From assembly GCF_009917525.1 (NCBI RefSeq), contig NZ_QZDU01000009.1, forward strand, positions 62,001 to 126,000: a stretch of 64,000 nt of DNA, written 5' to 3'. The notes under the pieces were generated by a model. It was not told the origin of the DNA and made no database searches. It worked only from the letters and a program-made list of their open reading frames with translations. This document shows positions 35,757 to 44,031 of this stretch, in pieces. Position 1 is the stretch's first letter. Each line of letters begins with the position of its first letter. Source of the stretch: Acutalibacter sp. 1XD8-36 (GTDB lineage Bacteria > Bacillota > Clostridia > Oscillospirales > Acutalibacteraceae). The position numbers and the translations under genes were made by a program.

Positions 35757-36806
35757 ATGAAAAGCAGTTTCCGCTGGTACGGCGAGAGCGACCCGGTGAG
35801 CTTAGAGAATATCCGGCAGATACCCGGCATGCGCTCCATAGTCTCGGCAGTATACGACGTGCCACCCGGGGAGGTGTGGCCTGTTGAAAGGCTGGAGGGA
35901 ATGGCGAGGCTGTGCAGGGAGCACGGCCTTGTGTTTGACATTGTGGAGTCAATACCTGTCACTGAGGAAATAAAGCTTGGGGGCCCCGAGAGGGAGAGGC
36001 ATATAGAGAACTACTGTGAGAACATACGCCGCTGCGCCGGTGTTGGGGTCAGGTGTGTTACATATAACTTTATGCCTGTCTTCGACTGGACCCGCACCCA
36101 GCTTGACAGGAGGGCCCCGGACGGCTCAAAGAGCCTTGTGATGTACTGGGACCAGCTCAGGGACCTTGACCCGCTGACAGAGGACATACATCTCCCCGGC
36201 TGGGACTCCAGCTACACCCAGGCCCAGGTCCGGGAGCTGATAAGGGCCTACGGAGAGCTGGGGGAGGAGGGCCTGTGGGAGAATATAGCATTCTTCTTAA
36301 AGCGGGTGATACCTGTGGCAGAGGAATGCGGGGTTATAATGGCCCTGCACCCCGACGACCCGCCCTACCCCATATTCGGCCTGCCGAGGGTCGTCACCTG
36401 CGAGGAAAACCTGGACAGGTATCTCTCCATAGTGGACAGCCCCTCAAACAGCCTCTGCCTGTGCACCGGCTCCCTGGGCTGCCGGAAGGGGAACGATATA
36501 CCATATCTTGTGCGCAAGTATTCGGCCCTCAACCGTATCGGCTTCATGCACCTGCGCAATGTGAGGATACTGGAGGACGGAAGCTTTGAGGAGAGCGGCC
36601 ACTGGACCGGGGAGGGGTCCCTTGACATGAACGCCATAGTTAAGGCCCTGGTGGACACTGGATTTGAGGGCTGGTTCCGGCCCGACCACGGCAGGGATAT
36701 CTGGGGCGAGGGCGGCAGGCCGGGCTACGGGCTGTTTGACCGGGCCCTGGGCACGGCCTATATTAACGGGCTCATAGAGGCCAACGGCGGCAGACTGGAG
36801 GGATAA
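35757..36806 (+). CDS. uxuA: D-mannonate dehydratase
   Basis: UxuA dehydrates D-mannonate to 2-keto-3-deoxygluconate, the last specific step of glucuronate use. The 349 residues match the family length. Motifs include SSFRWYGESDPV at the start, TYNFMPVFDWTRT, MALHPDDPPYPIFGLPRV (metal-binding histidine) and FRPDHGRDIWGE at the end. GCAAAGGAAGGATAAATT precedes the ATG. It is the first gene of uxuA-uxaC-uxuB, all spaced by under 20 nt. Confidence 0.97.
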   Translation: MKSSFRWYGESDPVSLENIRQIPGMRSIVSAVYDVPPGEVWPVERLEGMARLCREHGLVFDIVESIPVTEEIKLGGPERERHIENYCENIRRCAGVGVRCVTYNFMPVFDWTRTQLDRRAPDGSKSLVMYWDQLRDLDPLTEDIHLPGWDSSYTQAQVRELIRAYGELGEEGLWENIAFFLKRVIPVAEECGVIMALHPDDPPYPIFGLPRVVTCEENLDRYLSIVDSPSNSLCLCTGSLGCRKGNDIPYLVRKYSALNRIGFMHLRNVRILEDGSFEESGHWTGEGSLDMNAIVKALVDTGFEGWFRPDHGRDIWGEGGRPGYGLFDRALGTAYINGLIEANGGRLEG

Positions 36807-36808
36807 GC

Positions 36809-38203
36809 ATGGAAAAATTTATGGACAGGGACTTTCTTCTGAGCACTAAAACCGCCCGGGAGCTGTTCCACGGCACTGCAGAGGGTATGCCCATAATCGA
36901 CTACCACTGCCACCTCTCCCCAAGGGAGATAGCAGAGGACAGGAAGTTTACATCTATAACAGAGGTCTGGCTGGGCGGGGACCACTATAAGTGGCGGCTC
37001 ATGCGGGCGGCGGGCGTTACAGAGGAGCTGGTTACCGGCAGCGCCCCGGACAGGGAGAAGTTCAGGGCCTTTGCCCGGGTAATGCCCCAGCTTATAGGCA
37101 GCCCTGTGTACCACTGGAGCCATCTTGAATTACAGAGGGGCTTTGGCATATACGAGCCCCTCACCCCAGGCACAGCCGACAGTATCTATACCAGGGCCAA
37201 TCAGGTCCTGAGGAGGACCTCGGCCAGGGGGCTTATGCGGCAGTTTAACGTGCGGGCCGTGTGCACCACAGACGACCCCGCCGGCGAGCTCTGCTGGCAT
37301 GAGCAGATAGCGGGGGACCCGGACATGGAGATAAGGGTGCTGCCTGCATTCAGGCCGGACAACGCCGTGAATATTGAAAAGCCCGGCTTCGGGGAGTACA
37401 TAAAAAAGCTTGGCCTGCGGGTGGGGCGGGTGCTCCAGACCGCCCAGGACGTGGCCTCGGCCCTTACGGAGCGCATAGAGGACTTCGCCCGGGCGGGGTG
37501 CCTGTGCGCCGACCACGGCCTCGACTCCATGATGTACGCCCCGCCGGAGCCCGCCGCCGCAAACGCCGCCTTCGGGGCGGCTATGGCAGGGGCCCCAATA
37601 GACCCGGCCCAGGCCGACGCCTACCGCACCCTGCTGCTTCTGGCCTGCGCGAAAAAGTACGTGGAGCTGGGCTGGGTAATGCAGATACATTTCGGGGCCC
37701 TTAGGGACGTGAACAAGCCCATGCTGAGGAGCCTGGGCCGGGACGTGGGCGGCGACGCCATAAACAGCAGCTCTGGGGCAGAGAGGCTGGGCCTGCTTTT
37801 AAACGCCATTGAGGAGGGCCCGGGCCTGCCGAAGCTGATACTATACTCCCTGAACCCCAACGACAATGCCGCCATAGCCTCCATAATGGGCACCTTCCAG
37901 GGGGGAGGCGTGCCGGGGAAGCTGCAGCTTGGAAGCGCCTGGTGGTTCAACGACAGCCGCCCGGGGATGAGGGCCCAGCTTACGGAGCTTGCCGCCAACG
38001 GCGTATTTGGGCAGTTTGTGGGAATGCTCACCGACTCGAGGTCCTTTTTAAGCTACCCCCGGCACGAGTATTTCCGGCGGGTGCTCTGCGAGCTCATAGG
38101 CGAATGGGTGGAGAGCGGGCAGTACCCGGACGACAGGCCCGGCCTTGAGAAGCTTGTCTCGGACCTGAGCTATAACAACACCAGGAATTATTTTGGCTTT
38201 TAA
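36809..38203 (+). CDS. uxaC: Glucuronate/galacturonate isomerase
   Basis: UxaC interconverts D-glucuronate and D-fructuronate. The 464 residues show PIIDYHCHLSPREIAED (the metal-binding HCH) near residue 30, VCTTDDPAGEL, VMQIHFGALRD and the late WWFNDSRPGM. It starts 3 nt after uxuA, with GGAGGGATAAGC as RBS. Together with uxuB and uxuA it covers glucuronate to ketodeoxygluconate. The kinase and aldolase that would complete the route are not in the window. Confidence 0.97.
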   Translation: MEKFMDRDFLLSTKTARELFHGTAEGMPIIDYHCHLSPREIAEDRKFTSITEVWLGGDHYKWRLMRAAGVTEELVTGSAPDREKFRAFARVMPQLIGSPVYHWSHLELQRGFGIYEPLTPGTADSIYTRANQVLRRTSARGLMRQFNVRAVCTTDDPAGELCWHEQIAGDPDMEIRVLPAFRPDNAVNIEKPGFGEYIKKLGLRVGRVLQTAQDVASALTERIEDFARAGCLCADHGLDSMMYAPPEPAAANAAFGAAMAGAPIDPAQADAYRTLLLLACAKKYVELGWVMQIHFGALRDVNKPMLRSLGRDVGGDAINSSSGAERLGLLLNAIEEGPGLPKLILYSLNPNDNAAIASIMGTFQGGGVPGKLQLGSAWWFNDSRPGMRAQLTELAANGVFGQFVGMLTDSRSFLSYPRHEYFRRVLCELIGEWVESGQYPDDRPGLEKLVSDLSYNNTRNYFGF

Positions 38204-38217
38204 GGAGTGGTATAAAT

Positions 38218-39060
38218 ATGAAGCTGCCGTATAATGTGGACTTCACCGGCAAGGTGGTGGTGGTCACCGGGGCCGGGGGCGTGCTCTGCGGGGACATGGC
38301 AAGGGCCTTTGCAGAGGCCGGGGCGAAGGTCGCGGCCCTGGACATTAACTTTGAGGCCGTGGAGAGGCTGGCCCTTGAGTGCCATGCCGGGGGCTGGGAG
38401 TGCCTTGCGTATAAGGCGGACGTGCTGGACAAGGAGAGCCTTGAGCGTGTGCACGAGAGGGTGCTGGGGGACCTGGGCCCCTGCGATATCCTTATAAACG
38501 GCGCGGGGGGCAATAACCCCCGGGCCACCACTGATAACGAGTACCAGCATGAGGCAAAGGAGGGGCAGAAGACCTTTTTCGATTTGGAGGCCGGAGGGGT
38601 GGACCTGGTGTTCAGGCTCAACTTCCAGGGGACCCTGCTGCCCACCCAGGTGTTTGCCAGGGATATGGCTGAGAAAAGGGCGGGGTGCGTGCTGAATATC
38701 TCCTCCATGAACGCCTATACCCCCCTTACGAAGATACCCGCCTACTCCGGGGCGAAGGCCGCCGTGAGCAACTTCACCCAGTGGCTGGCGGTGCACTTTG
38801 CAGGGACCGGCATACGCTGCAACGCCATAGCCCCGGGCTTCTTAGTATCGGACCAGAACCGGGCGCTGCTCTTTAACCCGGACGGCACCCCCACGGCCCG
38901 GTCGGGTAAAATACTGGCGGGCACGCCTATGGGCCGGTTTGTGGACAGCTCCGAGCTTCTGGGAGGGGTGTTCTTCCTCTGCGACGACAGGGCCGCCAGC
39001 GCCATCACCGGGGTGGTGCTGCCTATAGACGGCGGGTTCTCTGCATACTCGGGGGTATAA
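38218..39060 (+). CDS. uxuB: SDR-family D-mannonate oxidoreductase (fructuronate reductase)
   Basis: This 280-residue short-chain dehydrogenase should reduce D-fructuronate to D-mannonate, the step between UxaC and UxuA. It shows the Rossmann motif VTGAGGVLCGDMARAF, the NINGAGGNN-like segment (LINGAGGNNPRA), the catalytic YSGAKAAVSNF and the C-terminal FLCDDRAASAITGVVLPIDGGFSAYSGV region. Bacillus has an SDR enzyme of this type (YjmF) in the same context, unlike the long-chain UxuB of E. coli. The assignment rests on the operon. Confidence 0.92.
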   Translation: MKLPYNVDFTGKVVVVTGAGGVLCGDMARAFAEAGAKVAALDINFEAVERLALECHAGGWECLAYKADVLDKESLERVHERVLGDLGPCDILINGAGGNNPRATTDNEYQHEAKEGQKTFFDLEAGGVDLVFRLNFQGTLLPTQVFARDMAEKRAGCVLNISSMNAYTPLTKIPAYSGAKAAVSNFTQWLAVHFAGTGIRCNAIAPGFLVSDQNRALLFNPDGTPTARSGKILAGTPMGRFVDSSELLGGVFFLCDDRAASAITGVVLPIDGGFSAYSGV

Positions 39061-39066
39061 AAGATT

Positions 39067-39093
39067 AAGGGGATTGCTTTAAGCAATCCCTTT
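39067..39093. terminator. Terminator between uxuB and the MerR-family gene
   Basis: AAGGGGATTGC and GCAATCCCTTT form an 11-bp stem (one G-T pair) with a 5-nt loop, between convergent genes. Confidence 0.75.
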
Positions 39094-39097
39094 AGCT

Positions 39098-39829
39098 TTA
39101 CTCCAGCCCTGTGGCGGCGGCGATGGCCCTTGCCGCGAACTCAGCGGTGCCGGGCCCACCGGCCCTGTCGATATTCTCGGTGAACTCCCCGCCCCCCGAA
39201 TACATCTTCCCAAGGCCCATCAGCACCTTGTCCGAGCAGGCGTAGAAGTTTTCGGTGATAAACCCCTGCAGCTCCCTTGCAAGGGCAACGGCCTCGGGGG
39301 AATCGGGGGAGGTCCCCTTCATCTCCCCGAACCGGGCGAATATGCCCATTATCCGGGCCTCCATTGCCCTGTCCCGCTCGGGGGTCCAGTCCTTTGACTT
39401 CTCCAGGAACTCCCGGTACTCCGGGGTATTGGAATAGAGCTCCCTGGCCTCTTTTGCGTACCGGTCTATCTTGCCGGTGTCAAACGCCTTAAAGTCCATA
39501 TACTTCACTCCTAACAGTTTTATTCCCTTTGCAAAGAGTATCAGGTTCTCAAGGTGCTCCTTTTTAAGCTCCAAAAGGGCTATCTGCTGCTCCAGGGCCC
39601 TGTTCCTGTCAAAGTCAGGGCTCTCCAGAATGGCCTTTATCTCCCGAAGGGGGAACTCCAGCTCCCGGAAGAACAGTATATGCTGCAGGCGCTCAAGGGC
39701 CGTCTCGTCATAGAGCCTGTAGCCCGCCTCAGAGACGGCGGTGGGCTTTAAAAGCCCGATGGAGTCATAGTGCCGGAGGGCGCGGGCGGTCACCCCGGAT
39801 ATTTCACTGAGCCGGTGCACGGTCCACAT
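39098..39829 (-). CDS. MerR-family regulator with TipAS effector domain
   Basis: The 243-residue protein joins a MerR winged helix (VHRLSEISGVTARALRHYDSIGLL) and dimer coil to a TipAS-like domain from about residue 115, ending with FYACSDKVLMGLGKMYSGG. TipAS domains bind bulky ligands such as thiopeptides or other drugs in characterised members. ATG at 39829 has GGAG nine bases upstream. Its own promoter has the 19-bp spacer typical of MerR control, and no transporter or resistance gene is adjacent, so its main target may be itself. Confidence 0.93.
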   Translation of the reverse strand: MWTVHRLSEISGVTARALRHYDSIGLLKPTAVSEAGYRLYDETALERLQHILFFRELEFPLREIKAILESPDFDRNRALEQQIALLELKKEHLENLILFAKGIKLLGVKYMDFKAFDTGKIDRYAKEARELYSNTPEYREFLEKSKDWTPERDRAMEARIMGIFARFGEMKGTSPDSPEAVALARELQGFITENFYACSDKVLMGLGKMYSGGGEFTENIDRAGGPGTAEFAARAIAAATGLE

Positions 39830-39860
39830 TTTCCATCTCTCCTTTGAAGGGTATGGCAAT

Positions 39861-39891
39861 AGTATAGACTATTACACAGGGGAAAGGTCAA
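39861..39891 (-). promoter_or_regulatory. MerR-type promoter with 19-bp spacer
   Basis: On the minus strand TTGACC and TATACT are separated by exactly 19 bp, the over-long spacing that MerR-family activators correct. It lies 32 nt before the MerR gene, suggesting positive autoregulation. Confidence 0.8.
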
Positions 39892-39941
39892 GAGGGAATT
39901 TTAAATTTTTAGCATATTCTTCGGGACAGTTCAATCGCCGG

Positions 39942-39970
39942 TTGAAAAATTAACCTTCACGTGGTACAAT
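39942..39970 (+). promoter_or_regulatory. Promoter of the lactonase gene
   Basis: TTGAAA and TACAAT are separated by 17 bp, 29 nt before the start. Confidence 0.75.
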
Positions 39971-39999
39971 AGATGAAAATTTGAGAGCGGGGGGAAAGT

Positions 40000-41010
40000 A
40001 TGGAGAGCTACCAGCTATGGGCCGGGACCTATACATGGGGGGAGAGCCGGGAGGGCATATTCCGGCTGGGCTTTGACGGCAGGGAGCTGCAGGTGCTGGA
40101 GAGCTGGGGGGGCCTTAGGGACCCCTCCTATCTGCAGCCGGTGGGCGGCAAGGTGTTCGCCGTGGAGGAGCGCAGGGAGGGCGGGGCCATTATAGAGCTC
40201 ATGCCCGGGCGGCGGGAGTACAGGCGCTGGGAGATACCCGGCAGCGGGTACTGCCATATTACGGCAAGGGGGGATTTCCTCTATGCCTCGGGGTACTCCG
40301 GCGGGTGCCTCACAGGGTTTGACCTTAAAAAGGAGAGGGTATGCGAGTATTTTGAGCATGAGGGCTCCGGGCCGGACAGAGAGCGGCAGGAGCGGGCCCA
40401 TATCCATTCGTCCCAGCCAACCCCCGACGGCGGGGGGCTCTTTATAGCCGACCTTGGGCTTGACAGGCTGTTCCAATACAGGATAGGCCCGGACGGCAGG
40501 CTTGCGCCCCACAATATACAGCCCTTTATACAGACCGGGCCGGGCCAGGGGCCAAGGCATTTTGCGTACCATCCCGGGGGAGGGCTTTTGTATTTAGCCA
40601 CGGAGATGGGGCAGACCCTTAGAAGCTACAGGTATGACGCCGGGGACTCCACCCTGGAGCTCCTGAGTGAGTACCCCCTATATGACGGCGCGCCGGTTAA
40701 AGAGGACACCGCCGCGGATGTGCAGCTCAGCCCGGAGGGCGGGTTCGTCTATGCCTCGGTGCGGGGGCTGGACAGGATTTTCTGCTATAGGGTTATGGGG
40801 GACTTGCTGGAGGCTGTGGGGAGCTACCCCTGCGGCGGGGAGTGCCCCAGGAGCATTGATATCAGCCCCGACGGAAAGTATTTGGCGGCGGCGAACCAGG
40901 AATCCGGCGGGGTTGTAGTCTTTAACAGGGACCAGGGGTCCGGGGAGCTAAGGGGAATTGCCGGAAGGCTCGAGATAGCCGGGGCCGTCTGTATAAAGTG
41001 GGCCCGGTGA
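40000..41010 (+). CDS. Lactonase-family beta-propeller protein (6-phosphogluconolactonase type)
   Basis: The 336-residue protein is a seven-bladed propeller of the lactonase (YbhE/Pgl) family. Repeated blade ends are visible (GDFLYASGY, GGLFIADLGLDR, GGLLYLATEMGQT, GGFVYASVRGLDR, GKYLAAANQESGG) and the active-site segment ERAHIHSSQPTPDG matches the family. Characterised members hydrolyse 6-phosphogluconolactone, but no glucose-6-phosphate dehydrogenase is nearby, so the substrate is not certain. It is a single gene with its own promoter. Confidence 0.86.
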   Translation: MESYQLWAGTYTWGESREGIFRLGFDGRELQVLESWGGLRDPSYLQPVGGKVFAVEERREGGAIIELMPGRREYRRWEIPGSGYCHITARGDFLYASGYSGGCLTGFDLKKERVCEYFEHEGSGPDRERQERAHIHSSQPTPDGGGLFIADLGLDRLFQYRIGPDGRLAPHNIQPFIQTGPGQGPRHFAYHPGGGLLYLATEMGQTLRSYRYDAGDSTLELLSEYPLYDGAPVKEDTAADVQLSPEGGFVYASVRGLDRIFCYRVMGDLLEAVGSYPCGGECPRSIDISPDGKYLAAANQESGGVVVFNRDQGSGELRGIAGRLEIAGAVCIKWAR

Positions 41011-41057
41011 AAGCCATAGGCCTTTTTCAGGCTTTTTTAGGAAAAGACAAAAAAGCC

Positions 41058-41086
41058 TTGAATAACCCGCCTGCTTGGTGTATAAT
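41058..41086 (+). promoter_or_regulatory. Promoter of ssrA
   Basis: TTGAAT and TATAAT are separated by 17 bp; transcription would start about 15-20 nt before the mature tmRNA end. Confidence 0.8.
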
Positions 41087-41107
41087 ACTAGTGTATCACC
41101 CTCCCAT

Positions 41108-41458
41108 GGGGATGTAAAGGTTTCGACGGGGGAGGGAAACCCTGGTAAGCGGGCAGCGGGGCCGGACCGCTTTAAAACCGGCAAACCTTAAAATTAAACG
41201 ACAACGACTTTGTTGCTGTTGCTGCTTAAATAAGCAGCCGTTCTTACCTGGAGCACCGCGGCCGGGATAAGAGCGTCGATTAGCGGTGAACGTGAGCGAG
41301 GGGGCCGCCTTCGACCTCGCCATGACCCCGAGGGCTACCGATGTCCGGAGCGTGCTTTTGCGCGCCGGGCGGGGGGAATCCCAAAGCAAAAGCTACGCCC
41401 GTAGAAAGCCCCGGCGACACTCTTTCGGACGCGGGTTCGATTCCCGCCATCTCCACCA
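41108..41458 (+). ncRNA. ssrA: Transfer-messenger RNA (tmRNA)
   Basis: tmRNA rescues stalled ribosomes with SmpB and tags the nascent peptide for proteolysis. The 5' end GGGGATG pairs with CATCTCC next to the encoded ACCA tail; the T-arm GGGTTCGATTCCC and the 5' TTTCGACGG segment are canonical. The tag frame reads NDNDFVAVAA followed by TAA (41197-41229), so the tag should be alanine plus NDNDFVAVAA; the exact resume codon is not certain. It is 351 nt long, a normal one-piece tmRNA. Its promoter and terminator flank it. Confidence 0.96.
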
Positions 41459-41484
41459 GCAGCCAGCGTGACGCTGGACCCAAT

Positions 41485-41521
41485 TCGCGCACCTACCCTC
41501 TCAGGTGCGCGAGTTTTTTTG
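41485..41521 (+). terminator. Terminator of ssrA
   Basis: TCGCGCACCT and AGGTGCGCGA form a perfect 10-bp stem followed by GTTTTTTTT. A second hairpin (CCAGCGT/ACGCTGG) lies directly after the CCA end. Confidence 0.92.
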
Positions 41522-41592
41522 CCCGCGAATAAACATCATCTCTTACCCACAATCCCCCCTCCCACATCCCAAGGGAGGGCCTTTTTCTATTT

Positions 41593-42420
41593 CTATCCCG
41601 CGCCCAGAATCCCCTTCATCCGCTCCATATTCTCCCGCCCGGCCCGCTCGCGCATTGAGTCCGTGCCGCAGAACACCGGCACGCATACCTCCAGCACCCT
41701 GTCGAAAATCCGGGCCTGGTGCTGGGTCTGGGGGGAGTGGAGCTGCTCCGGGGTCAGGTTGGTGGTGATAATCATGGGCCTCTTGCTCTCGTAGCGGGTG
41801 TTCACCACCTGGAAGGTGGTCTCGTTTGCGGTGGCGGTGTCCCGCTCGGTGCCCAGGTCGTCCAGCACCAGCAGGCCGCAGGCGGAGAGCTTATCGAGGA
41901 ACTCCCGCCGCTCCTCCAGGGAGGCGCCGTTGATTCTCGGCAGGGAGGTCACCCGGGTGCTTACCCCCTGCTCCTCTGCAAATCCGGCGATACAGGCGGC
42001 GGCGAAGGTCTTCCCGCTGCCCACGCCACCCCAGAGCAGCAGCCCCAGGTTCCCGGCCTCCCCCCGGCAGAGGCTCTCGGCGTAGCGCCTGCACCTTTTT
42101 ATAACCTCCGTCTCAAGGGCCCCCTCAAAGCGGAAGTCCCTAAGCAGCAGGTTTGGTATGTTCTCCCGGCGGCGCTTCTGCCGCTGGCGGGCCAGGTTCT
42201 CCTGCTCCATAGCTTCTCTTTCCTCCTGCCTGCGCCTGCTCTCGCACCTACAGAGGCACCATATCACCCGCCCCGGGTCCCCGGGTATCCCCCGGCGCTG
42301 CTTCGGGGTATGGCATTTGCCGCAGTACACAAGGCCACCGGGGCCCTGATAGTCCCCCTCCTCCCTTTGGCCCCGGCACTTGTCCCCAAGGCCCGCTATC
42401 AGCTTTTCATACCCTGTCAT
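41593..42420 (-). CDS. DnaC/IstB-like AAA+ ATPase with N-terminal zinc finger
   Basis: This 275-residue protein is probably the helicase loader of a phage-type replication module. An N-terminal cysteine set (YCGKCHTP and WCLCRCES) suggests a zinc finger, as in DnaI/DnaC-type loaders. The AAA+ core has Walker A WGGVGSGKTFAAACIA, Walker B LLVLDDLGTE and sensor 1 IITTNLTPEQL. ATG at 42420 overlaps the stop of the preceding gene as ATGA and has GGGAG upstream. Such pairs occur in Clostridia prophages and integrative elements. Confidence 0.88.
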   Translation of the reverse strand: MTGYEKLIAGLGDKCRGQREEGDYQGPGGLVYCGKCHTPKQRRGIPGDPGRVIWCLCRCESRRRQEEREAMEQENLARQRQKRRRENIPNLLLRDFRFEGALETEVIKRCRRYAESLCRGEAGNLGLLLWGGVGSGKTFAAACIAGFAEEQGVSTRVTSLPRINGASLEERREFLDKLSACGLLVLDDLGTERDTATANETTFQVVNTRYESKRPMIITTNLTPEQLHSPQTQHQARIFDRVLEVCVPVFCGTDSMRERAGRENMERMKGILGAG

Positions 42421-43175
42421 AAGCTCCACTCCCTGTTGGTATTTTTATAGTCGGGTATAGGGTCCTTCATCTTGCCCTGGGCCCGGCTCCGGCCCTTCAG
42501 CCTGTCGAACACAATGCCCTTGTACCCGCTGGACATGCTCAGCTGTATCACCCCGATAACGGCGCTGTCCCCGTACTCCCCGGCGGCGTTCTTAATCTGG
42601 GTAACTAGGGACTTGAGCCCTGTGGGCCTATAGCCCTCCCGGCGCTCCCGCTTATAGCTCAGCCACTCTCCAAAGGCCTCCTGAAGCCCAGCCCCAAAGC
42701 CCGCGCCCTCAAAGTCCACAGGAGGGGCTGTATCCCCCCTGGGGGATTTAGGGGGGATACTGTCTTTTTCTTGGTCTTCTTCTAAGGTCTTTATATGTCT
42801 CGCGGTTGTACTATCGGAAACACTAGCGGATTTACTAGCGCTTATACTAGCGGAAACACTAGCATTTCCCAAGGGTTTCCAGGAAAGGGCATAGCGGTTG
42901 GGGGCCCCTTTTTTGCCCTTTTCATACAGTAAAAGCCCCGCTGTTACCAGCTTGTCCCGAGCCCGTATCACGGTGGTTTCAGCCTGACCATCCAGCATCA
43001 TCCTCAGCCTCAGGTTATCTACTTGCACGGTTTCCGGCCATCCAGCTCTATTGAAGACATTCAGCAGCCTGAAGTACATCAACTGTGAGTTTACTGGCAG
43101 AGCGTTGCTTTCGAGCCATAGGTTAAATTGATTCAGATAGTCCAGGTAACTGGGCTTTTCGCCTCCCTTTGGCAA
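42417..43175 (-). CDS. Phage-like replication initiator (replisome organiser type)
   Basis: The protein of 252 residues has an N-terminal winged-helix region (SYLDYLNQFNLWLESNALP, then LNVFNRAGWPE) and a C-terminal region AFGEWLSYKRERREGYRP with GYKGIVFDRL that I associate with prophage replication proteins. A TTG start at 43175 with GGGAGGTGA upstream is chosen because the longer frame begins inside the promoter TTGACA-TATAAT. The linker encodes a tetrapeptide repeat (ASVS, ASIS, ASKS, ASVS). It is translationally coupled to the DnaC-like gene, and faces an XRE regulator. Confidence 0.8.
   Translation of the reverse strand: MPKGGEKPSYLDYLNQFNLWLESNALPVNSQLMYFRLLNVFNRAGWPETVQVDNLRLRMMLDGQAETTVIRARDKLVTAGLLLYEKGKKGAPNRYALSWKPLGNASVSASISASKSASVSDSTTARHIKTLEEDQEKDSIPPKSPRGDTAPPVDFEGAGFGAGLQEAFGEWLSYKRERREGYRPTGLKSLVTQIKNAAGEYGDSAVIGVIQLSMSSGYKGIVFDRLKGRSRAQGKMKDPIPDYKNTNREWSL
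42810..42869. repeat. Five tandem 12-bp repeats inside the replication initiator gene
   Basis: Units start at 42810, 42822, 42834, 42846 and 42858 and vary around ACTAGCGGAAAC; the first and fourth differ by one base. They are AT-richer than their surroundings. Replication origins of several phages lie as iterons within the initiator gene, so these are origin candidates. Confidence 0.8.
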
Positions 43176-43224
43176 CGGCCTCACCTCCCGGCCCTTATTG
43201 GGAAACTTATGTTCTACTATTTTT

Positions 43225-43253
43225 ATTATATCAGAAAGTTTTGTTTCTGTCAA
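43225..43253 (-). promoter_or_regulatory. Consensus promoter of the replication genes
   Basis: On the minus strand TTGACA and TATAAT are separated by 17 bp, both perfect. Confidence 0.85.
43232..43249. promoter_or_regulatory. Candidate operator for the XRE regulator
   Basis: CAGAAAGTTTTGTTTCTG is a perfect inverted repeat (CAGAAA-N6-TTTCTG) filling the spacer of the replication promoter. A further CAGAAA at 43269-43274 sits next to the -35 of the opposing promoter. This placement would allow one repressor to control both. Confidence 0.65.
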
Positions 43254-43280
43254 GGCATTTGGAGGGGACAGAAATTTTTC

Positions 43281-43309
43281 TTGCTGTACACAGCCTTTTA
43301 TGGTATTCT
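43281..43309 (+). promoter_or_regulatory. Promoter of the XRE regulator
   Basis: TTGCTG and TATTCT are separated by 17 bp, 29 nt before the gene. Confidence 0.65.
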
Positions 43310-43337
43310 ATTATATATAAAAGAAGGTGACAGGCTT

Positions 43338-43970
43338 ATGACAGTTGGGGAGCGGATACGTGCGGCGCGCAGGGCAAGGGGCCTTACCCAGAAGGCCCTG
43401 GGGGAGGCCTGCGGCATTGCCGAGCCCACCATCCGGCGGTACGAGCTGGGGAAGCTGAACCCCAAGTACGGCACCCTGGGGAAGATAGCCGCCGCGCTTG
43501 ATACCTCCGCCTCGGAGCTGATGGGGATAGGCGTAATGCCACCGGAGCTTTTGGAGAAAAGATACCGGGAGCGGGAGCGGCTTGCAAGTGAGCTGGGGCT
43601 ACAAATATCCCCCGGGCCAGGGGCTACCCTTCACGAGCTCATCAAAAAGGGCCTGCCGGACAGCGAGCTCGACTTCCTGGGGGACGTTGAGGCCCTCTCG
43701 GCAGTGCAGAAATGCTTCCGGGAGCTGGGCTTCAGCGAAATGCACCCGGCCTCAGGAGAGACAGAGGAGGACACCGTGGCGCTCTTTAACTCTCGGACAG
43801 GGCAGGTTTTTATTGTAGGCTATGACAGGTATATAGACGCCCTGGAGGCAGTGCTGCACAGCTCCAAGGAGGAGCTGTCAAGGCTGCTGGAGGGCGCAGA
43901 GGAGTCCCTGAGCTATAGGGATGCCAGGGGCCGGGGGTATGAGGATGTGCTGGGCGCGGCGGGGGACTGA
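43338..43970 (+). CDS. XRE-family transcriptional regulator
   Basis: The 210-residue protein begins with a Cro/CI-type helix-turn-helix (RIRAARRARGLTQKALGEACGIAEPTIRRYELGKLNP). The C-terminal 140 residues are not recognised; they contain a charged helix (RYRERERLASELG) and no LexA-like protease motif. ATG at 43338 follows AAGAAGGTGA. It is divergent from the replication pair and probably represses it through CAGAAA-N6-TTTCTG. This is the layout of a phage or integrative-element control region. Confidence 0.88.
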   Translation: MTVGERIRAARRARGLTQKALGEACGIAEPTIRRYELGKLNPKYGTLGKIAAALDTSASELMGIGVMPPELLEKRYRERERLASELGLQISPGPGATLHELIKKGLPDSELDFLGDVEALSAVQKCFRELGFSEMHPASGETEEDTVALFNSRTGQVFIVGYDRYIDALEAVLHSSKEELSRLLEGAEESLSYRDARGRGYEDVLGAAGD

Positions 43971-44031
43971 CGCGGGATTGATTAGGGATTGACGGTTTCG
44001 GTAAAAAATAAAAGTATAAGGAGCGCACATC

